A DNA stretch of 64,000 bases from Ahniella affigens. GTDB taxonomy: Bacteria; Pseudomonadota; Gammaproteobacteria; Xanthomonadales; Ahniellaceae. The notes beneath the pieces were generated by a model. That model had not been told where the DNA came from, made no database searches, and was given only the letters and a program-made list of their open reading frames with translations. The stretch spans positions 4,991,001 through 5,055,000 of the forward strand of contig NZ_CP027860.1 of NCBI RefSeq assembly GCF_003015185.1. Direction: 5' to 3'. Made by a program: the position numbers and the translations under genes. How positions within the stretch are numbered: position 1 is the first letter of the stretch; each line of letters begins with the position of its first letter. Positions 1 through 9,090 of the stretch are shown here, in pieces.

Positions 1-1208
1 CGCTTGTTGGCCTTGTTGCTGTGCAACTCCAGGCACGCGTCACCGACACCCTTGTCGTCCAGCCGGCGCTTGACGACGTCCAGCGCCGCCATCTTCTCGG
101 CGACAAAGAGCACTGTGCGCCCGTCAGCCACGGCCGCAGCGATAATGTTCGCGATAGTCTGCGACTTCCCCGTCCCTGGTGGTCCCTGAATGATGAGGCT
201 TTTCCCGGAGCGCGCTGCCTGAATTGCCAGGGTTTGCGAGCTGTCCGCGTCAACGATGTGCATCAAATGCTGCGGAGCAAGTGCAGAGTCAATCGGCGCA
301 TCCTCTCCCAGTTCAGGCTCGGATGCGGGGAAACCGTCCCTCAGTAATGCCTGAATTAAGGGTTGCGAAGCCAGCGGCAAATTTGGCGGCCAAGCGTCCG
401 ATGCCAGATCGCGGTACATGAGGAACTTCGAGAATGAGAAGAACCCAAGCGCGATATCATCATACGAAACCTCCCATCCGGGTTTCGAGGAAACTGCTTG
501 AGCGACCGCACTACAATAAGCCGTGTAGTCGAAGTCATCGCTCGCTTCGAAGGCCGGAAGCTTCAGTAGATGGATGCGATCCACCATTGCCTCAAGCGAC
601 AGATTCGACGAGGGGTCTTCCTGACGCCACTTAAGTTTGAAGCGGTCGCCGGCGGTTGCGCGTTCAAGCGAAACGGGGACGAGCACCAGGGGCGCGAAGC
701 GGATGTTGGCCGCGTTGTTTGGATCGATCCACTTCAGCGTACCCAGTGCAAGATACAGGACGTTGACGCCCTGTTCTTCTTCGAGCGTTCGTGCATCGAA
801 GTACAGGGTTAGGAGCCTCTTTTGTAGACCTTTCGAAGTCAAACGCGTGCTGAGTCTGTTGTCGCTATGGCGGCCGGCGACTCCTCGCTCGTCAACAGAA
901 TCTTCGCCAGGCTGCTCAAGGTCTTCGACCTCTTCCGCATTGGGTTCGATCTCGCCCCCGGCGCTGCGACCAGGCGCGAAGGTCATCGTTTTATTCTCTC
1001 GCACAAGCAGGCGATAGACCTCGGCGGCCTTTTCGTCGACCACCTCAATCAGGCTGCCACTTCGAGCCTTTGAACGCGGGATGTTGAGCAGGCGATTGCG
1101 AGCGGTGAGATCCAGCAGGTGGATCCTCGCCCTGTCCAGCTTAGTCTGGATGGGTAGACTACTGCGAAACAGTGCCCCGTCCGAGGCTTCTTGGCTAGTC
1201 GGGTCCAT
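1..1208 (-). CDS. DUF4011-type superfamily I helicase/NTPase, N-terminal part (gene runs off the window)
   Basis: Only the first 402 codons are in the window; the reading frame is still open at base 1. The start ATG (1206-1208) has a GGAG ribosome site. The N-terminus carries a DUF4011-like stretch around residue 25-35 (LLDLTARNRLLN). A Walker A motif, GPPGTGKS at residues 342-349, is followed by SQTIANIIAAA, as in the AAA_11/UvrD-like helicases fused to DUF4011. Family members are usually well over 1000 residues, so most of the helicase core and C-terminus lies outside. Such proteins are often found in variable or defence-linked regions. The exact role is unknown; a nucleic-acid-dependent ATPase is the safe reading. 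Confidence 0.8.
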   Translation of the reverse strand, partial: MDPTSQEASDGALFRSSLPIQTKLDRARIHLLDLTARNRLLNIPRSKARSGSLIEVVDEKAAEVYRLLVRENKTMTFAPGRSAGGEIEPNAEEVEDLEQPGEDSVDERGVAGRHSDNRLSTRLTSKGLQKRLLTLYFDARTLEEEQGVNVLYLALGTLKWIDPNNAANIRFAPLVLVPVSLERATAGDRFKLKWRQEDPSSNLSLEAMVDRIHLLKLPAFEASDDFDYTAYCSAVAQAVSSKPGWEVSYDDIALGFFSFSKFLMYRDLASDAWPPNLPLASQPLIQALLRDGFPASEPELGEDAPIDSALAPQHLMHIVDADSSQTLAIQAARSGKSLIIQGPPGTGKSQTIANIIAAAVADGRTVLFVAEKMAALDVVKRRLDDKGVGDACLELHSNKANK

Positions 1209-1759
1209 CTTGGTCTCCGCTTGTTCCCCTCGGCCATTATGTCTCAAAAGGCCCCGCCAAGCGCCGCCATCGCTACATTTTATTGAAGTCTCCAACTGGG
1301 AGCGACTATCCCACTAAAGGAAAGTCGGCGCGGTAGGCTGTAGTGATCTTGCCACAGCCGACTGCATTTCCCCTCCGTTAGATCTAATGATCAGAGCGGT
1401 TTCAGTTTTCGGCTCCAGCACCACTAATGCCAGGTCGCACGCCGCAACCCAGTTTGCTTGCGCTCGCTAACTGCAATTGGCTCGTAGTCGAGCAAGTAGT
1501 CGAATCCCATGTTGTTGGTTCAGGCGTAGTTGCTGTCATAGTTTGAAATCGTTAGGCCGCTATCTAAGTTTTGGTGTAAGTACGTTGCCAAAACCCGATC
1601 CCGCAAATTAGCGCGGTTCAGCGCGGCGCACTCACACCCGCACTTCAGAAAGCGGCGGCTGCTCCGGGTGCGACGGTGGCTGGCATATAATTGCAGTCAG
1701 CCACGCGACGCGAGATGCAACGCGAAGGCATCCACACCCCGCTCATCGTAACGAAACGT
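1209..1759. other. intergenic stretch, no gene seen
   Basis: About 550 bases without a frame that looks coded on either strand. The base composition is more AT-rich and irregular than in the core genes, fitting an accessory segment. No tRNA, insertion sequence or clear terminator was recognised. Confidence 0.4.
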
Positions 1760-2185
1760 TCAACCTGCCCAATGCGGCGCGATTTCGGCAAAGTAGTCCT
1801 GATAGCGCGCGATCCTGTAAGCAGGATGATCAAAGTCTTCGGCTACATCATCGTCCGCGTCAACAACGTCGTCCTCCAGATCGATGACCTGGGATGCCTC
1901 GCCATCGTCACCGGTTTCATCATCTCCGTCACCGCCGAATTCGTAATCCGGATCGGGCAAGTCACCAAAGACAAGGGCCAGCCGCTGATCAAGGTCGAGC
2001 AGATAACCACCTTCGGCAATCGCCCAGTCCAGCGATGCATCGGTCGCCTAGTATTCCGCTAACGACTTCAATGCCATCGCCGGCCAATCCGCCAACTCAT
2101 ACGGCGCCGCAATCCCAGCCCAGTTATCGACCCAAGCCTTGGCGACGCCCTGCTCGATGACGACAAAATTGGCGCGATGACCCAT
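1760..2185 (-). pseudogene. small acidic protein gene interrupted by an in-frame TAG
   Basis: From an ATG at 2183-2185 with a good upstream AAAGGA, the frame reads 45 codons (beginning MGHRANFVVIEQG) to TAG at 2048-2050. It then continues in the same frame for 95 more codons to a normal stop at 1760. The downstream part is protein-like: an ILLDLD-type hydrophobic strand followed by a very acidic stretch and the end YFAEIAPHWAG. The most economical reading is a 141-residue protein broken by one nonsense mutation (or a sequencing error). The family is not recognised by name. It sits between a DUF4011 helicase and a KAP NTPase in a patch that looks acquired. Confidence 0.6.
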
Positions 2186-2273
2186 GGCTGATTCCTTTCG
2201 TTTTGGTTGGGTGAGCGTACCCCGATGTTCGGGTGGATGCGAGCCGGCGGCCGCCGCGAGCGCTACACGCAGG

Positions 2274-2303
2274 GCGCATTAAGCGCAGCGCAATGCGCCG
2301 TAA
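2274..2303. repeat. short palindromic intergenic repeat (GGCGCATT...AATGCGCC)
   Basis: An inverted repeat with 8-base arms GGCGCATT and AATGCGCC around AAGCGCAGCGC, followed by GTAAC. It has the look of the short dispersed palindromes common between genes in GC-rich proteobacteria. It lies upstream of the broken gene and downstream of the KAP NTPase gene. Confidence 0.45.
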
Positions 2304-2412
2304 CCTCGCGGCGCGGGTTGTCTATGCGAAAGGCAGCCGGTTTTGTCTTCTCTGGCGAAGCGGCCATTACTCGTCGCAAGTTTGTCGGCGCAATGCGCTG
2401 CTCCTATGCGTC

Positions 2413-4224
2413 CTACTGACCTACGGGCCTTGATGCGCTCTTAAGACTGATTATCGCATCTATCATTCTTGTCAATCCCTCAACTACTGATGTCATACGC
2501 AACCTTGCGAGTGGCCTCAGAGCCTCAAGACTAATTTTCAAACGATTCCTCAAGCGCATTAGCCCGTCAATCTCATCCGTCAGGTACTCTGACCAGTTCG
2601 CGCTCTGAGTTCGCCAGTCAAGAAATCGCTGGAACTCGGCTATTTCGTGAGCCTTCGCTCCGACTAATGACCCTGCGAGCTGGTCAACCTTTTCCGCATT
2701 TACAAACAAGGCACGCGCTCGCCATTGATCTTCCGACGCCAACTCGGCTACATATTCTAGATTGGATATGAGCCGATTCATCACCTCATCTCTCTTCGCT
2801 TCGAGCTCCTGCTGAATTAGCTTGTCGTTGACATGGACGAGAGCTGTACCCAGTCGTTTTAGCGGATCTGAGAGATTGTCAAATTGCCGTGCCACTTGCT
2901 CGAGCCAGCCACGACGTCCAGATTGCAGTTGTTTTACGATAAGTCGCTGCTGAAGACTCTCATTGAGTTTGCCAAATACAATTTCGGGGCTATCTGCCAA
3001 AGCCGAGTTTTGCGCGAAATAGGCAATGTTGTACATCGCCCGAGCGAGGCTATCTGTTGAGACCGAATGACTTGGATGCGGATCAGTCAAATCACGATAG
3101 GCCTCCTCGAGGACATCATCGTCCAGACTCAGGTCAGCGTATCCAAGTGCCCTAAGTGCAGGGCTCTCGAAGGCATTCGCTGATTTTACTTGACTTAGCA
3201 AGATCGCTGCATCGTAGGTACCGTGCACGATTAGCTCAATGAGCTCCGGTACCGAAGGCCACCCCTCTGAATGCAGCTCAGCGTAACGCTTTCGGAACTC
3301 ATCCAAACGATGGTCGGCTTGTTCGTCTTTCTTCTCTAGAGCCTCGAAGTGGGCCCGATAAGCAACAAAGTCAAGAACGAGTCGAATGACACTTTGATTT
3401 TCCGCGTCTTTTCTCAACTCCAAGCAACAGGGTGCGACCATTATTGCTAGCAGTGAGAAGTCTGGGCCGTTGATATCATGTCCGATATCGATGGCAACCT
3501 CTGCGAGGACGCCTAGGGCAAATCGCAAACTTCTCACATTATTCGTTTTCGATAGCTTGAACGCCAAGGTGATGGGCTCGATCGCTTTACTGATCTTCGT
3601 TCTTGCTATTTCGACCGGAAGCTCTTTGATGAGGATGTCGACTATCTCTCTGTGATCGATGATCAGCTTCAGCTCTCGATATATCAGCTTCTCTCTAACT
3701 TCCGCGAATTTGAACTTACCTGGCTCGTCGTCCTTCTTGTCCCTCTCCAAGAGTTTTGCCAAATTGCAAGCGAGCAGACATGGTGTCTGGCAGGATTCAA
3801 TCAACCCCTGGAGAAATCCAAACAGGACTTGAGCGCTGCCTTCAAAGCGCTCCAAGTCGTCTACGAAGAGAAAGTTTGACGTGCGCGGCTTGGACTTGAG
3901 TCTTCCAAGCACCTTATCTAAGTCAAAGTTTGCCGTACGGAGGACGGCCCGCATTGCTTCTCCACCAACAGTGGCGGCAGCGGACCGTGTGACCGGGTAA
4001 GTCGCAACCAAAAGCGCATGTTCGAGATCTTGCGTCGTCTGGAGACCGGCAACCGACATTTCTATCGGCGTCTTCCCATCGCGGAGCGCCAAATCTTTCA
4101 GTTGAGTTTGCCAAAGGTGAGTCTTGCCCGAACCCCAATCACCATCGATGAGCAACGCGCCATGCGGAATTAGGCGGCGCAAGTACTTTTCGAACTGAGC
4201 TTGTAGCTTGGTGCTCGAATTCAT
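2413..4224 (-). CDS. KAP-family P-loop NTPase
   Basis: A 603-residue protein with an N-terminal P-loop (GDWGSGKT, residues 28-35) and a Walker B of the KAP type (FLFVDDLER, residues 118-126). The rest is a long helical region without further motifs I can name. Unlike classical KAP proteins I see no transmembrane pair inserted in the NTPase domain, so this looks like a soluble variant. The start has a strong GGGGGAAGG ribosome site. Codon use is clearly more AT-rich than in neighbouring nrdJ, which suggests horizontal transfer. KAP NTPases occur in several phage-defence and mobile contexts; that role here is inference from context only. Confidence 0.75.
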   Translation of the reverse strand: MNSSTKLQAQFEKYLRRLIPHGALLIDGDWGSGKTHLWQTQLKDLALRDGKTPIEMSVAGLQTTQDLEHALLVATYPVTRSAAATVGGEAMRAVLRTANFDLDKVLGRLKSKPRTSNFLFVDDLERFEGSAQVLFGFLQGLIESCQTPCLLACNLAKLLERDKKDDEPGKFKFAEVREKLIYRELKLIIDHREIVDILIKELPVEIARTKISKAIEPITLAFKLSKTNNVRSLRFALGVLAEVAIDIGHDINGPDFSLLAIMVAPCCLELRKDAENQSVIRLVLDFVAYRAHFEALEKKDEQADHRLDEFRKRYAELHSEGWPSVPELIELIVHGTYDAAILLSQVKSANAFESPALRALGYADLSLDDDVLEEAYRDLTDPHPSHSVSTDSLARAMYNIAYFAQNSALADSPEIVFGKLNESLQQRLIVKQLQSGRRGWLEQVARQFDNLSDPLKRLGTALVHVNDKLIQQELEAKRDEVMNRLISNLEYVAELASEDQWRARALFVNAEKVDQLAGSLVGAKAHEIAEFQRFLDWRTQSANWSEYLTDEIDGLMRLRNRLKISLEALRPLARLRMTSVVEGLTRMIDAIISLKSASRPVGQ

Positions 4225-4272
4225 CAGCCTTCCCCCAACAATCGGCTTAGACTTGGGTCCGATCGTTAGCCC

Positions 4273-5073
4273 TCACCCACACTTCGAATACCCACAAGAC
4301 AAACAAGTCGCACACCCATCCATAATGATCATGGCCTTGGTGTTGCACTTGTGGCACATGGTCGCGCTGGGCGGGTACTTCGCGTCGCCGTTGGCGTCGG
4401 CGCTGGTGTCGGTTGGGATATGAGCGGCGGGCGCTTCGGTAGTCGAAGCGGCACTCGCGGGTGACTTTTTCTTTTGGGTGCTCTCGTACGCGGCGCGCTT
4501 TTCGGCGATCAGCATGCGGGTGGCTTCGGTCATTTCGGGGTCGTGGATCAGGCCGATGTGCTTGAGGTGATCTTCGACCACGGCGCCGATTTCGGCGACG
4601 ATGGACGGCATGTAGACGCCGCCTTGTTTGAAATAGCCGCCGCGGGGGTCGAACACGGCCTTCATTTCGTCGACCAGGAACGACATGTCGCCGCCTTTTC
4701 GAAACACGGCGCTCATGATGCGGGTCAGCGCGACGATCCACTGGAAGTGGTCCATGTTCTTCGAGTTGATGAAGATCTCGAAGGGGCGGCGGGATTCGTG
4801 CGGGGTGCCCTGGTTCAGGATGATGTCGTTGATCGTCACGTACAAGGCGTGCTCGAACAGCGGCGATTTGATCTTGTAGGTTTCGCCAACGAGCATGTCT
4901 GGGCGCTCCACCTGCTCGGTCATTTGAATGACTTCGGCGGTACGCAGTTCCATGCGCTCATCGGGGTCTTTGTGTTTCACCACGGCGGCTTCGGCGGCAT
5001 CGACGGCGGGCTTTTGATCGTCCGGCTTGACGACGGCGTAGCCTTTGATTTTCTTTGAGATCTTGATGGCCAT
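4273..5073 (-). CDS. nrdJb: class II ribonucleotide reductase, small C-terminal component NrdJb
   Basis: A 266-residue protein matching the C-terminal part of adenosylcobalamin-dependent ribonucleotide reductase, carried on its own gene as in the split NrdJa/NrdJb enzymes of pseudomonads. The last 27 residues form a cysteine-rich tail (CHKC, CATC, then CGYSKCG at the end). Such a tail is expected to supply redox-active thiols that re-reduce the active-site cysteines of NrdJa. The start chosen is MAIKISKK with GGAG upstream, because the longer frame has no family-like residues. It is separated from nrdJa by a histone-like gene that ends in a terminator, so it probably has its own promoter. Confidence 0.85.
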   Translation of the reverse strand: MAIKISKKIKGYAVVKPDDQKPAVDAAEAAVVKHKDPDERMELRTAEVIQMTEQVERPDMLVGETYKIKSPLFEHALYVTINDIILNQGTPHESRRPFEIFINSKNMDHFQWIVALTRIMSAVFRKGGDMSFLVDEMKAVFDPRGGYFKQGGVYMPSIVAEIGAVVEDHLKHIGLIHDPEMTEATRMLIAEKRAAYESTQKKKSPASAASTTEAPAAHIPTDTSADANGDAKYPPSATMCHKCNTKAMIIMDGCATCLSCGYSKCG

Positions 5074-5124
5074 GGTGGGGGTGCTCCGGTGCGGCAAAGG
5101 TAACTCTAAGGAATTGGGGTCGCT

Positions 5125-5149
5125 GTCTGCATCACCAAGCGATGCAGAC
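5125..5149. other. 9-bp stem-loop upstream of nrdJb
   Basis: GTCTGCATC and GATGCAGAC form a perfect 9-bp stem with a 7-base loop about 50 bases before the nrdJb start. There is no U-run, so it is not an obvious terminator. It could be a 5' leader structure or a repeat. Confidence 0.35.
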
Positions 5150-5201
5150 GCCGCCACTGCACCGAGGTTTTCACCTGGCGCAATGTTGGGTTCGCCGATC
5201 G

Positions 5202-5229
5202 AAAAACCGGGGCGCCGAGACCGGCGCCC
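5202..5229 (-). terminator. intrinsic terminator after the histone-like gene
   Basis: Read leftward, GGGCGCCG pairs with CGGCGCCC around a TCT-type loop, followed by CGG and a run of five T. It lies 57 bases after the stop of the H1-like gene and before nrdJb, so it should uncouple the two. Confidence 0.75.
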
Positions 5230-5285
5230 GTGAATCGGCAAGGTCGACCCCGAGGTGCCTTCACACCCCGGTGGCCGGCTTTGGA

Positions 5286-5732
5286 TTATTTCTTCTTGGC
5301 AGCTTTCTTCGCCGGCTTTGCAGCCTTCTTGGCGGGCTTGGCGGCCTTCTTCGCTGGCTTCGCGGCCTTCTTGGCAGCGGCCTTCTTTGCTGGCTTCGCA
5401 GCCTTCTTCGCAGCGGCCTTCTTCGCTGGCTTCGCGGCCTTCTTGGCAGCAGCCTTCTTCGCTGGCTTCGCGGCTTTCTTGGCGGCAGCCTTCTTCGCTG
5501 GCTTCGCAGCCTTCTTGGCGGCGGCCTTCTTCGCTGGCTTCGCGGCTGCCTTCTTGGTCACGGCCTTCTTGACGGCCTTGGCCTTCTTGGCGACGGCGGC
5601 CTTGGCCTTCTTCACCACTTTCTTGGCACCAGCCATGGCTTCGGCGGCTTTCTCGACCACGGCGTCTTTCATGTCGACGGCTTTCTCGGCGACGGCTTCG
5701 GCGGCGGCAACTACTGGGTTGGTATCACTCAT
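5286..5732 (-). CDS. histone H1-like lysine/alanine-rich DNA-binding protein
   Basis: A 148-residue protein. The first ~40 residues are acidic/neutral helix (MSDTNPVVAAAEAV...). The rest is a low-complexity basic tail made of a 12-residue unit KPAKKAAAKKAA repeated about five times and then shorter KPAKKAA units. This is the composition of bacterial H1-like nucleoid proteins of the Hc1/AlgP type, which bind DNA nonspecifically and compact or tune transcription. The start has AGGAG upstream. Repeat number in such genes is prone to slippage, so the length may vary between strains. Its position between nrdJa and nrdJb is unusual. Confidence 0.85.
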   Translation of the reverse strand: MSDTNPVVAAAEAVAEKAVDMKDAVVEKAAEAMAGAKKVVKKAKAAVAKKAKAVKKAVTKKAAAKPAKKAAAKKAAKPAKKAAAKKAAKPAKKAAAKKAAKPAKKAAAKKAAKPAKKAAAKKAAKPAKKAAKPAKKAAKPAKKAAKKK

Positions 5733-5949
5733 GGGCTTACTCCTGCTGCTTCAGTTTTGTGTTGTGTGGCGGTTCTTGGTAACCAAACGATCCGTCGTCT
5801 GATCCACCACGTCCACGAACCACCGTGGACGCTCATACGGGCCCGGCCGAAGCCGAGCCCAGGCGCGCCATCCATGACGCACCCGAAATACACAGGCGAT
5901 GCTACCGCATTGCCGTGAGTCTACGAATGAGTGTAACGCCGACGCAGAC

Positions 5950-8097
5950 TCAGAACTTGCCGTAGTAGCCTTCTTTCAAAGCGTCGAACAAGTTCGCCGC
6001 CGAGTGCACCTCGCCATCGTATTCGATTTCTTCGTTGCCTTTCACTTCAACGAAGCTGCCGTCGTCCAGCTCGAACCGATAGGTGGTGTTCTCGAGGTCT
6101 TGCTCCTTCACCAAAACGCCTTGGAACGCAGCTGGATTGAACCGGAATGTTGTGCATCCTTTCAAGCCCTGCTGATAGGCATAGAGGTAGATATCTTTGA
6201 AGTCTTCGAACGCGTAGTCGGTCGGGACGTTCGCGGTCTTCGAAATCGACGAGTCGACCCACTTCTGCGACGCGGCCTGAATGTCCACATGCTGCTTCGG
6301 CGAGACATCGTCCGCTGCAATGAAATATTCCGGCAGCTTCTCGTCTTCCTTGTCGGTAAACGGCATGGCCTTGGAGTTGACCAGGGTGCGGTAGGCCAGG
6401 AGCTCGTAGCTATAGACCTCGACCTTTTCCTTGGTCTTCCTGCCTTCGCGGATCACATTGCGGCTGTAGTGGTGGGCAAAACTCGGCTCGATGCCGTTGG
6501 AGGCGTTGTTCGCGAGCGACAGCGAGATCGTACCGGTCGGCGCAATCGAGCTGTGGTGCGTGAAGCGCGCACCGACCTTGGCCAGCTTCTCGACCAGCTC
6601 CGGCGCAGCCTGCGCGACACGCTGCATGTAGCGCGAGTACTTGGCGTGCAGAATGCGGCCGGGGATGGCATCGCCGACGTTCCAGCCGTCCTTGACCATC
6701 TCGGGGCGCTTTCGAAGCATCTCGGCGGTCACGGTGAAGTCCTGCACCAGGATCGGGGCGGGGCCCTTTTCCTCGGACAGGGTGACGGCGGTTTCCCAAC
6801 CGGCGATCGCCATTTCCTTGGACACCTTCTCGGCAAAATCGCACGATTCCGGCGAGCCGTACTTCATGCGCAGCATCGTCAGCGTGGAACCCAGGCCCAA
6901 GAAGCCCATGCCGTGACGGCGCTTGCTCAGGATTTCGTTCCGCTGCTGTTCGAGCGGCAGGCCGTTGACCTCGACCACGTTGTCCAGCATGCGGGTGAAC
7001 ACGCGCACGACTTCCTTGTACTCGTCCCAGTCAAAGCGGGCTTTGGCGGTGAACGGGTCGCGCACGAACTTGGTCAGGTTGACCGAGCCGAGCAGGCAGG
7101 AACCATACGGTGGCAGCGGTTGCTCGCCACACGGATTGGTCGCGCGGATGTTTTCGCACCACCAGTTGTTGTTCATTTCGTTGACGCGGTCGACCAGGAT
7201 GAAGCCCGGCTCGGCGTAGTCATACGTCGAGACCATGATCAGGTCCCACAAATGCCGGGCCTTGATCGTGCCAAAGGTGCGGCAGGCAACCATGCCATCG
7301 TCGCGGGTCACGTAGGGCTCGCGGTTCGGCCAGTCGCGCCAAACGACCTTGCTCTGGTCGTTCAGATCGACATCGATCTGCTCTTTCTTGCTGATCGGGA
7401 ACACCAGCGGCCAGTCCAGATTGCCCGTCACGGCCGTCATGAACTCGTCGGTGATCAGGAGCGACAGGTTGAACTGGCGCAGCCGACCATCTTCGCGCTT
7501 GGCGCGAATGAACTCGCGCACGTCCGGATGCGAGACATCGAACGTGCCCATCTGCGCGCCGCGACGGCCACCGGCCGACGACACGGTGAAGCACATCTTG
7601 TCGTAGATATCCATGAACGACAGCGGGCCCGACGTATAGGCGCCCGCGCCCGACACGTATGCGCCGCGCGGGCGCAGCGTCGAGAACTCGTAGCCGATCC
7701 CGCAGCCAGCCTTGAGCGTCAGCCCGGCCTCGTGGACTTTCTCCAGGATGCCGTCCATCGAGTCTTCGATGGTGCCAGACACCGTGCAGTTGATCGTCGA
7801 CGTCGCGGGCTTGTGCTCCAGCGCACCGGCATTGGACGTGATGCGCCCAGCCGGAATCGCACCGCGACGCAGGGCCCACAGGAAGCGCTCGTACCAGTAC
7901 TTTTGCTTTTCGGCGTTGACTTCGGTTTCGGACAGGGCTTTGGCGACACGCTTGTAGGTGTCGTCGATGGTGCCGTCCACGGCTTCATTTTTCTTACTCT
8001 TCAGCCGGTACTTCTTGTCCCAGATATCAAAGGAAGCCGGCTGCAAGGGAATATCAACGATCTCCCGAGCCAAGCTCTCCAGGCGCACACTACTCAT
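5950..8097 (-). CDS. nrdJa: adenosylcobalamin-dependent ribonucleotide reductase, large component NrdJa
   Basis: A 715-residue catalytic component of oxygen-independent class II ribonucleotide reductase, making deoxyribonucleotides with vitamin B12 coenzyme. The radical-site motif NPCGE is at residues 321-325. The paired active-site cysteine lies in TINCTVSGTIEDSMDG, and CGIGYEFSTLRPRG follows. The C-terminus ends without the cysteine-rich tail, which is on nrdJb. The start MSSVRLESL has a strong GGGAGG five bases upstream, so the longer frame (23 more residues) was rejected. No class I nrdAB genes are in the window. Confidence 0.93.
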   Translation of the reverse strand: MSSVRLESLAREIVDIPLQPASFDIWDKKYRLKSKKNEAVDGTIDDTYKRVAKALSETEVNAEKQKYWYERFLWALRRGAIPAGRITSNAGALEHKPATSTINCTVSGTIEDSMDGILEKVHEAGLTLKAGCGIGYEFSTLRPRGAYVSGAGAYTSGPLSFMDIYDKMCFTVSSAGGRRGAQMGTFDVSHPDVREFIRAKREDGRLRQFNLSLLITDEFMTAVTGNLDWPLVFPISKKEQIDVDLNDQSKVVWRDWPNREPYVTRDDGMVACRTFGTIKARHLWDLIMVSTYDYAEPGFILVDRVNEMNNNWWCENIRATNPCGEQPLPPYGSCLLGSVNLTKFVRDPFTAKARFDWDEYKEVVRVFTRMLDNVVEVNGLPLEQQRNEILSKRRHGMGFLGLGSTLTMLRMKYGSPESCDFAEKVSKEMAIAGWETAVTLSEEKGPAPILVQDFTVTAEMLRKRPEMVKDGWNVGDAIPGRILHAKYSRYMQRVAQAAPELVEKLAKVGARFTHHSSIAPTGTISLSLANNASNGIEPSFAHHYSRNVIREGRKTKEKVEVYSYELLAYRTLVNSKAMPFTDKEDEKLPEYFIAADDVSPKQHVDIQAASQKWVDSSISKTANVPTDYAFEDFKDIYLYAYQQGLKGCTTFRFNPAAFQGVLVKEQDLENTTYRFELDDGSFVEVKGNEEIEYDGEVHSAANLFDALKEGYYGKF

Positions 8098-8319
8098 TTT
8101 TTCCTCCCGGACAGCAATCATCAATTCGAAGCAAAACTCGCCAAAATCACCGGAACACGCCCGCAAAGACTTGGGTGGTACCCAGCCCTTGTTCTATCAG
8201 TTGGTGTGTTCTGGTCCCTTATTGCCGGCAGGCCCACTCCGGAAACCCGGATGCGCGCCACCGATGAGGCCTTCTGGACTGCACAAATCGCAATTCCTGG
8301 GGTTCATCGGCATGCCTCA

Positions 8320-8335
8320 ACACAAGATATTGTGA
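8320..8335 (-). promoter_or_regulatory. NrdR-box-like palindrome upstream of nrdJa
   Basis: ACACAAGATATTGTGA agrees at 14 of 16 positions with my recollection of the NrdR box consensus (ACACWATATHTWGTGT). It sits about 220 bases before the nrdJa start, in the gap shared with a rightward gene. NrdR represses ribonucleotide reductase operons, normally from paired boxes about three helical turns apart. I do not see a convincing second box, so confidence is limited. Confidence 0.4.
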
Positions 8336-8491
8336 TCAGAGCGAAGGGCGGACATTACGCCCGAGGCCCCGATTCGTCAACCACTGTTTCTGGATTTGTG
8401 GGCCGCAACACAAAAATTCTGCTGTGTGACCGGTTTGTCGCGAATTGGCGTTTGTAAGAGGATTCCCTACCCCGACGCTGTGAGTCGACCC

Positions 8492-9040
8492 ATGCTGAGA
8501 ATTGCACACAAGTCCTTGAATATATTGATTGTATCGGCTCTTTTCGGTTTGGGAGCCGCGTCTGCCCTGGCGGCTCCGGTGTCGCTCGCAAAGGATTTCG
8601 AATACACCACCTTGAGCCTGGACGCGGACCGTTGGGACATCGAAACGAACGGCACGGATAGCGACGACGATCCGGAGTTTATCGCGCACTTTGACAGCAA
8701 GATCGAGCTTGATCTCGGCGAATTGGCAACTATTCCGTTCATTACGGGCGATCCGGACGACATGCTTGACGCCTACGAAAGCAACCTCAAAGGCGTCTTC
8801 CACATTTTTGACCGGCAAAAACGGCTGCCAACCGGCTTTACGGCCCCCAAAGGCTATACCTGCCGGTCGTACCGTGGCGCCATGTTCGAGGGCTCGGAGC
8901 CGGACTCGACCGACATCACCTGCTATGCGCCCTACAGCGGCGGCGCCCGGACGATGCAGATCGAGATCAAGGATGGGTCGGATGATTCCCATCTGAAGGC
9001 ACTGCAGCAGGCGGTAGATGGGATTCGGTTGTCGGCTTGA
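8492..9040 (+). CDS. exported protein of unknown function
   Basis: A 182-residue protein with a clear signal peptide (MLRIAHKSLNILIVSALFGL, cleaved near ALAAP). The mature part has two cysteines (YTCRSY and ITCYAP) that could form a disulfide, and an acidic middle region. I do not recognise a domain. The ATG at 8492 was chosen because it directly begins the signal peptide; the ribosome site (GTGAG) is weak. It is divergent from nrdJa, with a 394-base gap between them, and is followed by a repeat-rich gap, so it is probably monocistronic. Confidence 0.65.
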   Translation: MLRIAHKSLNILIVSALFGLGAASALAAPVSLAKDFEYTTLSLDADRWDIETNGTDSDDDPEFIAHFDSKIELDLGELATIPFITGDPDDMLDAYESNLKGVFHIFDRQKRLPTGFTAPKGYTCRSYRGAMFEGSEPDSTDITCYAPYSGGARTMQIEIKDGSDDSHLKALQQAVDGIRLSA

Positions 9041-9090
9041 TGGTTGTTTGTTCGCTGGAGTCCGCCCAGCGGCTTCAAGACCTTCAAACC

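Noticed and set aside
5899-8457. An 852-codon open frame on the + strand across nrdJa
   Set aside because: It is the antisense shadow of nrdJa; high GC and biased codons keep the opposite frame open. It has no family-like residues and no ribosome site.
8098-8491. A cobalamin riboswitch upstream of nrdJa
   Set aside because: I looked for the conserved B12-box-type core on the minus strand and did not find it; only a possible NrdR box remains.
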